The translations under genes were made by a program, and so were the position numbers. A DNA stretch of 64,000 nucleotides from Cognatiyoonia sediminum (GTDB lineage Bacteria; Pseudomonadota; Alphaproteobacteria; Rhodobacterales; Rhodobacteraceae), in NCBI RefSeq assembly GCF_900129845.1, contig NZ_FQXB01000004.1:124001-188000 (forward strand). Direction: 5' to 3'. Below, piece by piece: positions 1 to 7,182 of the stretch. Below the pieces are notes generated by a model, which was not told the DNA's origin, searched no databases, and saw nothing but the letters and a program-made list of their open reading frames with translations. Each line of letters opens with the position of its first letter. Within the stretch, counting starts at the first letter, position 1.

Positions 1-162
1 TAGTAAATCTGCACGCTATGTCGTACCTTTCTGCTCTCCTCAGGCCGATCAAACGCACGCTATACGCAAACATTGGCCTGCTATCGCTTAGCAATGGCGA
101 AACGGCTGTTGTGTCCCCATATCAAGCACGGGCAAAGTGAGCTCAAGCAACGGATAGGTGCA

Positions 163-765
163 ATGATGTTTCGACGTGGATTTTTAGCAGGTGCCGCAGC
201 GCTGGCATTGGCAACACCAGCCAGCGCGCAGCAGCTTTCGTTGGCTGAGATTTCGAACTATTTGAACCGGCTCCAGACAGCAGAAGGCGGATTTACCCAA
301 ATCAACGGCGACGGCACGCTGTCCACAGGTCAAATCTACATCAAACGCCCGGGTCGCATCCGCTTCGAATACAACCCACCTGATGATAGCCTCGTTATGG
401 CAGGCGGCGGTCAAGTTGCGATATTTGACCCACGTTCAAACGTGCCTCCTGAGCGTTTCCCACTGAACCAAACCCCGCTCAACATCATTCTTGAACAGAA
501 CGTTGATTTAACGCGCACCAATATGGTGACAGGGCACACATCGGATGGAACAACGACGACTGTTCGCGCCCAAGACCCCGACAACCCTCAGCTGGGGAAC
601 ATCCAACTGGTGTTCACGGCAGACCCTATTGAGCTTCGCCAATGGATCGTCACAGATGATATTGGTGCCGAAACCACTGTCATTCTGAACGATCTCGAAA
701 GCGGCGGGGCCGTTGGGGATATTCAGTTCAACATCCTGAACGAGATGAACAAGCGCGGGTTCTAA
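163..765 (+). CDS. lolA: Outer-membrane lipoprotein carrier protein LolA
   Basis: This is a periplasmic chaperone that carries lipoproteins from the inner-membrane LolCDE complex to the outer membrane. The 200-residue product opens with a Tat/Sec-like signal peptide (MMFRRGF, a hydrophobic stretch, then cleavage near ASA-QQL). It continues with the LolA beta-sheet hallmarks YIKRPGRIRFEY and an FDPRSN segment. I chose the ATG at 163, or the adjacent one at 166, because it is preceded by a purine-rich GGATAGGTG and gives a proper signal peptide; a TTG at 73 would add 30 unlikely residues. It ends in a 4-bp convergent overlap with the transglycosylase gene on the other strand. Bases 1-162 show no gene I can support. 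Confidence 0.88.
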   Translation: MMFRRGFLAGAAALALATPASAQQLSLAEISNYLNRLQTAEGGFTQINGDGTLSTGQIYIKRPGRIRFEYNPPDDSLVMAGGGQVAIFDPRSNVPPERFPLNQTPLNIILEQNVDLTRTNMVTGHTSDGTTTTVRAQDPDNPQLGNIQLVFTADPIELRQWIVTDDIGAETTVILNDLESGGAVGDIQFNILNEMNKRGF

Positions 766-1346
766 ATCTTCCCGCACCTGCGCAGCTGTGTGTCGTAGAG
801 AACGGCGCGGGCTTCGACCTCGCTCGCGATCCGGATCAGCCAGCGCTTCGAACGCCAAGTTCCGCGATTAAACCCTGCACGGCCATCATGATAGGCGAGG
901 TATTGATTGCGTGTGTCGTTCAGCGCAACTCCGGTTTCTTCGACCGTGAGGTTCATATACCAGCCCATAAAGTCGGCAGCGTCGAAAATATCGGTCCGGT
1001 CCGCTCCGCGCCCGCCTTCTTCACGCTGATACTCGGCCCATGTGCCATTCAACGCCTGACTGTAGCCTAAGGCAGAAGACTGGCGTCCGGTCGGAATCAC
1101 ACCCAAAACGTACCGATGGGGCGGACGGTTATCAGAGATGAACTTACTCTCTTGATAGATGATCGCCATGAGAATGGGCATAGGCACGCCCCAATCACGC
1201 TCCACCCGTTTGAATGCGCGCTCGTATCTCGGACGCTCGTCCAGGATGGAACAAGCGTTATCTAGGTTGCGTGGCGCGTCGCCATACCGCGTCGAACAGC
1301 TTCCTAAGATCAGAAGCAATCCCAAAGTGCGAAAGAAAATGCTCAT
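762..1346 (-). CDS. Lytic transglycosylase SLT-domain lipoprotein
   Basis: This is a probable peptidoglycan lytic transglycosylase anchored as a lipoprotein. Residues 1-17 form a signal peptide with lipobox LILGSC (lipidated Cys17). The rest resembles the lysozyme-like SLT fold: IIYQESKF holds the candidate catalytic Glu, ALGYSQALNGTW follows, then a conserved FMGWYMN and YLAYHDGRAGF. At 194 residues it is a single-domain form without peptidoglycan-binding repeats. The stop codon overlaps the lolA stop on the opposite strand by 4 bp. The exact SLT subfamily and substrate cannot be told from sequence alone. Confidence 0.8.
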   Translation of the reverse strand: MSIFFRTLGLLLILGSCSTRYGDAPRNLDNACSILDERPRYERAFKRVERDWGVPMPILMAIIYQESKFISDNRPPHRYVLGVIPTGRQSSALGYSQALNGTWAEYQREEGGRGADRTDIFDAADFMGWYMNLTVEETGVALNDTRNQYLAYHDGRAGFNRGTWRSKRWLIRIASEVEARAVLYDTQLRRCGKI

Positions 1347-1423
1347 CTGCCTCTCGCTATGTTTTTTGTTTTTTTGAACTATAGCGCGATTTTCCGGTTT
1401 GGGGAACGGAAAACAGACCGCCT

Positions 1424-2305
1424 TTAGATCACAAATGAGAGGATGAGCGGCAAAGTGACCACCGAAAGCAACGTGGACACGACGACAAGTCCGGCAACCG
1501 GCTGCGCATCTGCCCCGTATTTCTCAGCCAGCAGGTAGGACGTTACGGCGACCGGCGTGGCGACCTGCACGATCAATACCGCCGCTGCAATTGGGTCAAG
1601 TTCGAACCAGACCGACACACCCCAAGCGCAAGCGACACAGACGATGACCTTAATGATCGACAGTATGACAGCTTGCCCGACTGCACGGATTTCCAATCGT
1701 GCGATAGCAACCCCCAAGGTAATAAGCATGATTGGAATCGCCATTTGACCAATCAAATCAAGCGAGTTGAAGATAAATTCCGGCGGTCGCCACCCTTGCC
1801 AAAGGAACAACGCACCAAGCAAAGTCGCCGCGACAAGGGGTTCTTTGATGACTTTCGCAGGCGATCCACCGCCTGAAACCAGCCAAACTCCGAACGTGAA
1901 GCTCAAAATACCCATGATCGCGAAGACAATGACCGCGTAGCCTAAGCCAATCTCGCCAAAGGCAAACAGTGCGAGGGGCAGACCAAGATTCCCGGTGTTT
2001 CCAAAGATAAGGGGCGCCAGATAAGTTGCTCTGTCCAATTTCCAAACCGCAACGACCACTGCAAATGCAACGGTCACAAGTCCGTAGGCCACAAAACTGG
2101 CAAGCGAAAGGGCTGCAAGCGCGTCAGGTTCCACATCGGTTTCGATCAACGCTACAAAGATCAAACAGGGCACAGAAAGTGTCATGGCAAGTCGTGTCAC
2201 AAACTCGACCCGGTACTCGAATCCCAGCTTGACCCAAACATATCCAACGGCCGCCAAAATGAAGACGGGTGCCGTAATATTCAGCACTGTCACAGCAAGG
2301 TTCAC
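1424..2305 (-). CDS. AEC-family (auxin efflux carrier-like) permease
   Basis: This is a membrane transporter of the AEC/BASS-like fold, about ten transmembrane helices in 293 residues, with hydrophobic segments throughout and the family-typical FGNTGNLGLPLALFAFG crossover and TLGVAIARL segments. AEC members export or import organic anions such as malate or malonate; the substrate here is unknown. I chose the GTG at 2305 because AAGGA lies about 8 nt upstream and the product then starts just before ITAPVFILAAVGY, where relatives start. A GTG at 2329 would extend it by 8 residues. The gene is divergent from hspQ. Confidence 0.8.
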   Translation of the reverse strand: MNLAVTVLNITAPVFILAAVGYVWVKLGFEYRVEFVTRLAMTLSVPCLIFVALIETDVEPDALAALSLASFVAYGLVTVAFAVVVAVWKLDRATYLAPLIFGNTGNLGLPLALFAFGEIGLGYAVIVFAIMGILSFTFGVWLVSGGGSPAKVIKEPLVAATLLGALFLWQGWRPPEFIFNSLDLIGQMAIPIMLITLGVAIARLEIRAVGQAVILSIIKVIVCVACAWGVSVWFELDPIAAAVLIVQVATPVAVTSYLLAEKYGADAQPVAGLVVVSTLLSVVTLPLILSFVI

Positions 2306-2364
2306 AGACTGTTTCCTTATTTTTGCCACATTTGCGTGGACTTGCGCCGGCCAACAGGTCTAAT

Positions 2365-2386
2365 TAGCCCGTAAAGGGCTAGTATG
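2365..2386 (+). promoter_or_regulatory. Hairpin over the hspQ ribosome binding site
   Basis: TAGCCC (2365-2370), loop GTAAA, GGGCTA (2376-2381) form a perfect 6-bp stem two bases before the hspQ ATG at 2384. The stem and loop contain the only Shine-Dalgarno-like run, AAAGGG, so the folded mRNA would hide the start region. A temperature-sensitive structure would suit a heat-shock gene, but that is inference. Confidence 0.4.
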
Positions 2387-2716
2387 ACTATGTTTAAAAC
2401 ACGTGCAAAATATCATCTTGGACAGGTTGTCCGCCATCGCAAACATCCGTTTCGCGGGGTCGTTTTTGATGTCGACGCAATCTTTTCCAACACAGAAGCT
2501 TGGTATGAGGCGATCCCAGAGGACGCGCGCCCAAGCAAAGATCAACCGTTCTATCATCTCTTGGCTGAAAACGATCAAAGCTACTACGTGGCTTATGTGT
2601 CGGAGCAGAACTTGATAGCGGATTATTCGGGTGAACCTGTGCAGCACCCCGACCTTGAAGACCTGTTCGGTCCGTTTGAGGACGGTCAATACCCACTTCA
2701 GGTGCAAATGAATTAG
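2384..2716 (+). CDS. hspQ: Heat shock protein HspQ
   Basis: This is a small HspQ/YccV-type protein of 110 residues. In enterobacteria HspQ binds hemimethylated DNA and is a specificity factor for Lon protease. Hallmarks are the N-terminal KYHLGQVVRHRKHPFRGVVFDVDA, the central PFYHLLAE and YVAYVSEQNL, and the acidic C-terminus. The family is nearly always about 100-125 residues, so this is full length. A second ATG two codons in is also possible. It stands alone, divergent from the AEC permease and convergent with ggt. A perfect hairpin covers its translation start. Confidence 0.9.
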   Translation: MTMFKTRAKYHLGQVVRHRKHPFRGVVFDVDAIFSNTEAWYEAIPEDARPSKDQPFYHLLAENDQSYYVAYVSEQNLIADYSGEPVQHPDLEDLFGPFEDGQYPLQVQMN

Positions 2717-2730
2717 GGCCCAGGGGCCCT
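2715..2730. terminator. GC-rich palindrome between convergent hspQ and ggt
   Basis: AGGGCCC-AG-GGGCCCT overlaps the hspQ stop codon and lies 9 bp from the ggt stop. It could fold in transcripts from either side. There is no T tract on the hspQ side, so true intrinsic termination is uncertain. Confidence 0.45.
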
Positions 2731-2738
2731 AAGCCACC

Positions 2739-4316
2739 TTAATACCCGATCGCACACCCATCTTTACGCGGATCAGACGCACCTTCGAGCGTTCCATTGT
2801 CATGGATTTTGATCACTTGTGCCCCACCAATGGCCGTATCAGGGATTTCGACCGTGTGCCCCAGATCGGAAAGCTCCGCACGCACGGCATCTGAATACCC
2901 GCGTTCGACCTTGACAATATCGCCTTCCACAAACGCGCGCGGCGCGTCGAGCGCGGCCTGCATGTCCATGCCGTAGTCCGCGATATTCGACAGGAACCGC
3001 GCGTGGCCGGTGGATTGATACTGCCCGCCCATCACACCAAAGGGCGCAACGGTTTTGCCGTTCTGCTGCAAAATTCCCGGAATGATCGTGTGCATAGGCC
3101 TTTTGCCCGGCCCTGCCTCGTTCGGATGACCTTCTTCGAGGGTAAAGCCCGAACCGCGGTTCTGGAACAGAATGCCAAACTTATCGGAGGCAATGCCAGA
3201 CCCGAACCCGTGGAAAATGGAATAGATCAGTGACACGGCCATCCGGTCCTTATCGACGACAGTGATATAGATCGTGTCTTTGTGAACCTGTTCAGCCCCC
3301 GGAAGACCGGCAGGTAAAACCTTCTTAGGATCAATCAGCGCAGCCAGTTTAGCCGCCGTTTCTGGCGCCAACATATGCTCCAACCGCTCCATATGATCCA
3401 TGTCCGACAGGAACCGATTGCGGGCGTCATAGCCCAGCTTGGTGGCCTCTGCTTCGATATGAAGACGTTCCGCGCCAAACGGATCCATGCCAGCCAGATC
3501 AAAATGCTTGAGCATGTTCAAAATCAAAACCGCCGTCGCCCCTTGGCCGTTGGGCGGATGCTCAAACAGCTCATAGTTGCCGTATTCGCCCTGGATCGGC
3601 GTTGTGTAGTCACAGGCGGTCGCAGCGAAATCATCCAAGGTGTGCACGCCGCCCATGCCGCGCAGTGTGTTCACCATGTCCTCAGCGATCTCACCTTCAT
3701 AAAACGCCTCGCGCCCATCCATCGCAATACGGCGCAAGACCTCCGCCTGATCAGGCGCGCGGAACAGCGTACCGACCTGAGGTACCTTGCCACCTACTAG
3801 GAAGGACTCTTTCGCGCGGCCTTGCAGCTTCTCATAATCCTGCGACCAGTCCTTCGCGACACGCGGGGCCACTGGCACACCCGCTTCGGCATAGTGAATG
3901 GCGGGCGCGAGCGACGCCTTCAATCCGACCTTGCCCCAGTCCTTTGAGAGCTTGCAGAACGCATCTACCGCACCCGGTACCGTGATCGCCGCTGGGTCAT
4001 ATGGGGGAATCACTGAATGCCCCGTTGCACGCAAAGCCGCCGCATCGGTGCCCGCAGGGGCACGGCCCGATCCATTCAAAGCATACACCTTGTCATCACC
4101 GGGAGCCGTGAAAAGCGCGAAGCAATCGCCACCAATCCCCGTCATCTGTGGCTCACAGATACCCAGCAAAACCGCACCCGCGATGGCCGCATCCATGGCA
4201 TTGCCGCCAGATTCGAGAATTTGAACCGCAACGTTAGCCGCCAAGGGATGTGAGGTCGCACAAATCCCGTTGGTGGCATAAACAGCAGATCGTCCTGGTA
4301 GGTGAAAGTCGCGCAT
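2739..4316 (-). CDS. ggt: Gamma-glutamyltransferase
   Basis: This is an N-terminal nucleophile hydrolase that moves or hydrolyses the gamma-glutamyl group of glutathione and related amides. The 525-residue chain has the usual large-plus-small subunit layout. The small subunit begins at the nucleophile Thr348 in DTIYITVVDKD, which aligns with E. coli TTHYSVVDKD, and autocleavage is expected just before it. Other family motifs are NGSGRAP, the PPNGQG segment, GSGIASDKFGILFQNR and GPGKRPMHTIIP. Unlike many GGTs it shows no signal peptide, so it is probably cytoplasmic. It is monocistronic and convergent with hspQ. Confidence 0.93.
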   Translation of the reverse strand: MRDFHLPGRSAVYATNGICATSHPLAANVAVQILESGGNAMDAAIAGAVLLGICEPQMTGIGGDCFALFTAPGDDKVYALNGSGRAPAGTDAAALRATGHSVIPPYDPAAITVPGAVDAFCKLSKDWGKVGLKASLAPAIHYAEAGVPVAPRVAKDWSQDYEKLQGRAKESFLVGGKVPQVGTLFRAPDQAEVLRRIAMDGREAFYEGEIAEDMVNTLRGMGGVHTLDDFAATACDYTTPIQGEYGNYELFEHPPNGQGATAVLILNMLKHFDLAGMDPFGAERLHIEAEATKLGYDARNRFLSDMDHMERLEHMLAPETAAKLAALIDPKKVLPAGLPGAEQVHKDTIYITVVDKDRMAVSLIYSIFHGFGSGIASDKFGILFQNRGSGFTLEEGHPNEAGPGKRPMHTIIPGILQQNGKTVAPFGVMGGQYQSTGHARFLSNIADYGMDMQAALDAPRAFVEGDIVKVERGYSDAVRAELSDLGHTVEIPDTAIGGAQVIKIHDNGTLEGASDPRKDGCAIGY

Positions 4317-4389
4317 TGTCTTAGTCCTTTTTTCGCAGCCGACAGACTACGTAAAAGGAAAGAGAACACAATCAAGTTGGGAAGTTTGT

Positions 4390-4438
4390 ACCCGACGACG
4401 CACAACTGGGTGGGGGCTATAAATGCACATCGTCGGGT
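4390..4438. repeat. Inverted repeat upstream of the thiolase
   Basis: ACCCGACG (4390-4397) and CGTCGGGT (4431-4438) are exact inverted arms about 33 bp apart. The complementarity continues imperfectly inward (GACGCA against TGCACATC). It lies in the divergent ggt/thiolase intergenic region, where a paired operator or an RNA stem-loop are both possible. Confidence 0.35.
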
Positions 4439-4569
4439 GAAGCTATGCAGCTACACCCCTAGTTTCGCGTTTGACTGAGGCGCGGGATTGTCCCGATTGT
4501 GTTCCTTTCTGGGCTTTCCCTTGCGGTAATCTCACCCTAACGTCCGGGTCAGAAAACGGAGGATTCCAT

Positions 4570-5727
4570 GTGAAACCGGTCAACATTATTGGAGCCGCCC
4601 GCACCGCAATGGGCGGATTTCAGGGGGTTTTTTCCGATGTGGACGCTCAGACACTGGGCGGCGCTGCGATCAAAGCGGCCATGGAAAATGCGGCGAATCC
4701 AGCCGTTGATGAGGTGCTCATGGGTTGCGTTCTTCCGGCGGGTCAGGGGCAAGCACCCGCCCGTCAGGCCGCATTCTTGGGCGGGCTGGATGAATCGATT
4801 CCCGCCACCACGCTCAACAAAATGTGTGGCTCCGGCATGAAAACCGTGATGATGGCACACGACCAAATCGCGCTGGGCGGGGCCACCACCGTGGTCGCTG
4901 GTGGTATGGAGAGCATGACAAACGCCCCCTACCTGATGCCCAAAATGCGCGGTGGGGCACGGATCGGCCATCAACAGGTGATCGACAGCATGTTCCTCGA
5001 CGGGTTGGAAGATGCATATGACAAAGGCCGCCTGATGGGCACCTTCGCTGAAGATTGCGCCGAAACCTTCCAATTCACGCGCGAGGCGCAGGACGCATAC
5101 GCGCTCAAATCCCTCTCCAACGCGTTGGAGGCGCAGGCGAGTGGCGCATTCGAAACCGAAATCGCCCCCGTCACCTACACAACCCGCAAGGGCGATGTGA
5201 CGGTTAGCGAAGACGAACAACCTGCCAACGCCCGTCCCGAAAAGATCCCACAGCTCAAACCGGCGTTCCGCAAGGACGGCACCGTCACGCCCGCCAACGC
5301 CTCCTCGATCTCTGACGGCGCAGCGGCGTTGATCCTCAGCTCCGAAGATCACCCGAATGTCCGCGCTCGCATCTTGGGCCACGCGAGCCACGCCCAAGCG
5401 CCCGGGTGGTTCACAACCGCCCCCGTGCCCGCCGCGCAAAAACTGCTCGCCCAGATCGGCTGGACTGTGGAGGAGGTCGATCTATGGGAAGTGAACGAAG
5501 CCTTCGCCGTCGTGCCCATGGCCTTCATGCACGAACTCAACATCCCCAGCGACAAGGTCAACGTGAACGGAGGCGCATGTGCATTGGGCCACCCGATCGG
5601 CGCCTCTGGTGCTCGGATCATCGTGACACTTCTGAACGCTTTGGAGAAACGCGGACTACAGCGCGGGGTTGCCGCGATCTGCATTGGGGGTGGTGAGGGG
5701 ACAGCGGTTGCGATTGAGCGGGGGTAG
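4570..5727 (+). CDS. Thiolase (acetyl-CoA acetyltransferase family)
   Basis: This thiolase-family enzyme makes acetoacetyl-CoA from two acetyl-CoA, or cleaves 3-ketoacyl-CoA. All catalytic motifs are present: nucleophile Cys86 in NKMCGSGMKT, the NVNGGACALGHPIGASGAR block with the active-site His, and the C-terminal Cys in AICIGGGEGTA. The 385-residue length fits. The start is GTG at 4570, because CGGAGGA sits 6-7 nt upstream and the protein then begins directly with the thiolase N-terminus (PVNIIGAARTAMGGF). It stands alone, so whether it serves PHB synthesis, the ethylmalonyl-CoA pathway or beta-oxidation is open. Confidence 0.9.
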   Translation: MKPVNIIGAARTAMGGFQGVFSDVDAQTLGGAAIKAAMENAANPAVDEVLMGCVLPAGQGQAPARQAAFLGGLDESIPATTLNKMCGSGMKTVMMAHDQIALGGATTVVAGGMESMTNAPYLMPKMRGGARIGHQQVIDSMFLDGLEDAYDKGRLMGTFAEDCAETFQFTREAQDAYALKSLSNALEAQASGAFETEIAPVTYTTRKGDVTVSEDEQPANARPEKIPQLKPAFRKDGTVTPANASSISDGAAALILSSEDHPNVRARILGHASHAQAPGWFTTAPVPAAQKLLAQIGWTVEEVDLWEVNEAFAVVPMAFMHELNIPSDKVNVNGGACALGHPIGASGARIIVTLLNALEKRGLQRGVAAICIGGGEGTAVAIERG

Positions 5728-5763
5728 TAGTGATGGTTGCAAGATATCTGCCCACCAGAACGA

Positions 5764-5791
5764 ACCCAGTTTGCATCTTCAAACATTGGGT
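5764..5791 (+). terminator. Stem-loop downstream of the thiolase
   Basis: ACCCAGTTTG, loop CATCTT, then CAAACATTGGGT pair with one bulge, 37 bp past the thiolase stop. The following CTCTAGATTT is only weakly T-rich, so this is a possible rather than certain terminator. Confidence 0.4.
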
Positions 5792-5831
5792 CTCTAGATT
5801 TGCAATATTTTAGGTAAGAGCAGCCATATCC

Positions 5832-6047
5832 ATGACAAAAAAAAGATTTCTTTTTCTCCGGGTCCCAAGCTCCGGCCCTAAAGCTTTAGCGGGCCCGCCG
5901 AACGATTTTTCTTCTTTGAACGAAGCTGAAGCTCGGCTGAGAGATATCACTTCTGGGAATCTCAAAGCACATCACACTTATCTTGAGATAATAGAATACA
6001 CTGGGGATAAAGTGGCCTTTCTAAATACCAAAGGCATTCTAGCCTGA
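5832..6047 (+). CDS. Small hypothetical protein, AT-rich ORF
   Basis: This is a 71-residue ORF I do not recognise, beginning MTKKRFLFLRVPSSGPKA and ending in EIIEYTGDKVAFLNTKGILA. No transmembrane segment or motif is visible. Its base composition is visibly more AT-rich than the neighbours (AAAAAAAAG at the start, AT-ending codons), and the Shine-Dalgarno is weak. It sits between the thiolase and the XRE-cupin operon. It may be a recently acquired gene, a fragment, or not translated at all. Confidence 0.4.
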   Translation: MTKKRFLFLRVPSSGPKALAGPPNDFSSLNEAEARLRDITSGNLKAHHTYLEIIEYTGDKVAFLNTKGILA

Positions 6048-6130
6048 AAATCGAGTTGGAAGTTTCAGCGGCAACGTCTTTTTCATCACAACGTTAGCCG
6101 CCTTTCCAAATCAAACTCCCCCAAACTCCG

Positions 6131-6194
6131 CCATGAAATTTCGCTTTGAAATTTCATGGAATCATGCTCTATGAAATTATTGAAGAAAATTTCA
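6131..6194. promoter_or_regulatory. Tandem dyad operator of the XRE-cupin operon
   Basis: Two dyads precede the regulator gene. The first has perfect 12-bp arms, CCATGAAATTTC (6131-6142) and GAAATTTCATGG (6148-6159), around GCTTT. The second has 7-bp arms, TGAAATT (6172-6178) and AATTTCA (6188-6194). All four half-sites share TGAAATT, and the second dyad ends 10 bp before the ATG. This is the layout of an autoregulatory operator for the adjacent helix-turn-helix protein. Confidence 0.65.
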
Positions 6195-6204
6195 CGGAAA
6201 TCCG

Positions 6205-6774
6205 ATGCTCCACAAAACCCTCGACGAAACGCAGACCTTAGGCGCGGATATCCGAGCGCTGCGGAAAGCGCGTGGGTTGACGCTTTCTGATCTTGCGGAG
6301 CGGTTGGGCAAATCCGTCGGATGGCTCAGCCAGGTCGAACGCGACATCTCCGATCCGTCCATTGATGATCTCCGCCTATTGGCCAGCCAGCTTGACGTGT
6401 CCATGTCCAGCCTCTTTCGCACCAAGGCTGCTGCAGGCGAAGAAGGCTACGTCGTTCGCAAAGATGCCCGCAGGCCCATCGGATCGCGTGAGGCGGGGTT
6501 GGTTGAGGAACTCCTCTCCCCTGACCTCACGGACGATTTCGAAGTGGTGCATTCCACGTTCGAACCCAATGCAGAACGGCGCGATGACACCGCCCGACCG
6601 ACCCAAGAGGTGGGCTATATCGTCTCTGGCCAACTCGAACTTTGGATCAAAGACCAGAAGTTCCAACTCAAACCCGGCGACAGTTTCCGCATTCGGGGGG
6701 AGACCTACCGCTGGCGCAATCCGCATTCAGAACCTTGTGTTGCGATCTGGGTCATCGCGCCGCCGGTGTATTGA
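6205..6774 (+). CDS. XRE-family regulator with C-terminal cupin domain
   Basis: This 189-residue transcription factor has an N-terminal HTH_3/XRE domain (about residues 12-68: LGADIRALRKARGLTLSDLAERLG, SVGWLSQVERDISDPSIDDL) and a C-terminal cupin (about 110-185: EVGYIVSGQLELW, LKPGDSFRIRGETYRWRNP). Cupins of this class usually sense a small ligand. It is the first gene of the dimethylglycine-dehydrogenase-like operon, with 8 bp between its stop and the next start. The strong dyads just upstream suggest that it represses itself and the operon. The likely ligand, a methylated amine or folate-linked compound, is inferred from context only. Confidence 0.87.
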   Translation: MLHKTLDETQTLGADIRALRKARGLTLSDLAERLGKSVGWLSQVERDISDPSIDDLRLLASQLDVSMSSLFRTKAAAGEEGYVVRKDARRPIGSREAGLVEELLSPDLTDDFEVVHSTFEPNAERRDDTARPTQEVGYIVSGQLELWIKDQKFQLKPGDSFRIRGETYRWRNPHSEPCVAIWVIAPPVY

Positions 6775-6782
6775 GGGGCGTC

Positions 6783-7172
6783 ATGGAAAAGATCAAAGAA
6801 AGTTGTGAATGTGGCGCTGTTTCATTTGAAATATCAAATCCGCGTAAAAAAATCACATTCTGCCATTGCAGCCAGTGCCGCAAGTCCAGCGGCCATTATT
6901 GGGCTGCAACCAACGCCAAATTCGAAGACGTAACCTTCCTCAGCGACGATACGCTGACATGGTACACGTCCTCCGACTGGGCCAAACGTGGATTTTGCAG
7001 CACCTGCGGTTCCAGCCTGTTATATCGCATGAACGATGTAGAGGGCATCGGCATCGCTGCCGGTAGCCTTGAAGACCCGACCGGCCTCAAACCCGGCAAA
7101 CACATCTTTGTCGCCGACAAGGGCGACTACTACGAAATCGCGGATGACATTCCGCAAATTGACAAGCTCTAG
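6783..7172 (+). CDS. GFA-family zinc protein (glutathione-dependent formaldehyde-activating-like)
   Basis: This 129-residue protein belongs to the GFA/CENP-V family (Mss4-like fold). Zinc-binding cysteines are in ESCECGAVSFE, FCHCSQCRKSSG and FCSTCGSSL. Paracoccus Gfa was proposed to speed formaldehyde-glutathione adduct formation, though that role is debated and many members are unassigned. The start at 6783 lies 8 bp after the regulator stop, and the next gene begins 10 bp after its stop. Inside an N-demethylation operon, handling of stray formaldehyde is a sensible guess. Confidence 0.8.
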   Translation: MEKIKESCECGAVSFEISNPRKKITFCHCSQCRKSSGHYWAATNAKFEDVTFLSDDTLTWYTSSDWAKRGFCSTCGSSLLYRMNDVEGIGIAAGSLEDPTGLKPGKHIFVADKGDYYEIADDIPQIDKL

Positions 7173-7182
7173 GGAGAAGAAC

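Noticed and set aside
1-162. The 3' end of an ftsK-like gene before lolA
   Set aside because: Only stop codons and no readable C-terminus fall inside the window, so nothing supports it.
4549-5439. A 296-codon reading frame on the minus strand across the thiolase gene
   Set aside because: It mirrors the codons of the thiolase, has no recognisable motif and no ribosome binding site; the plus-strand thiolase has all active-site motifs.
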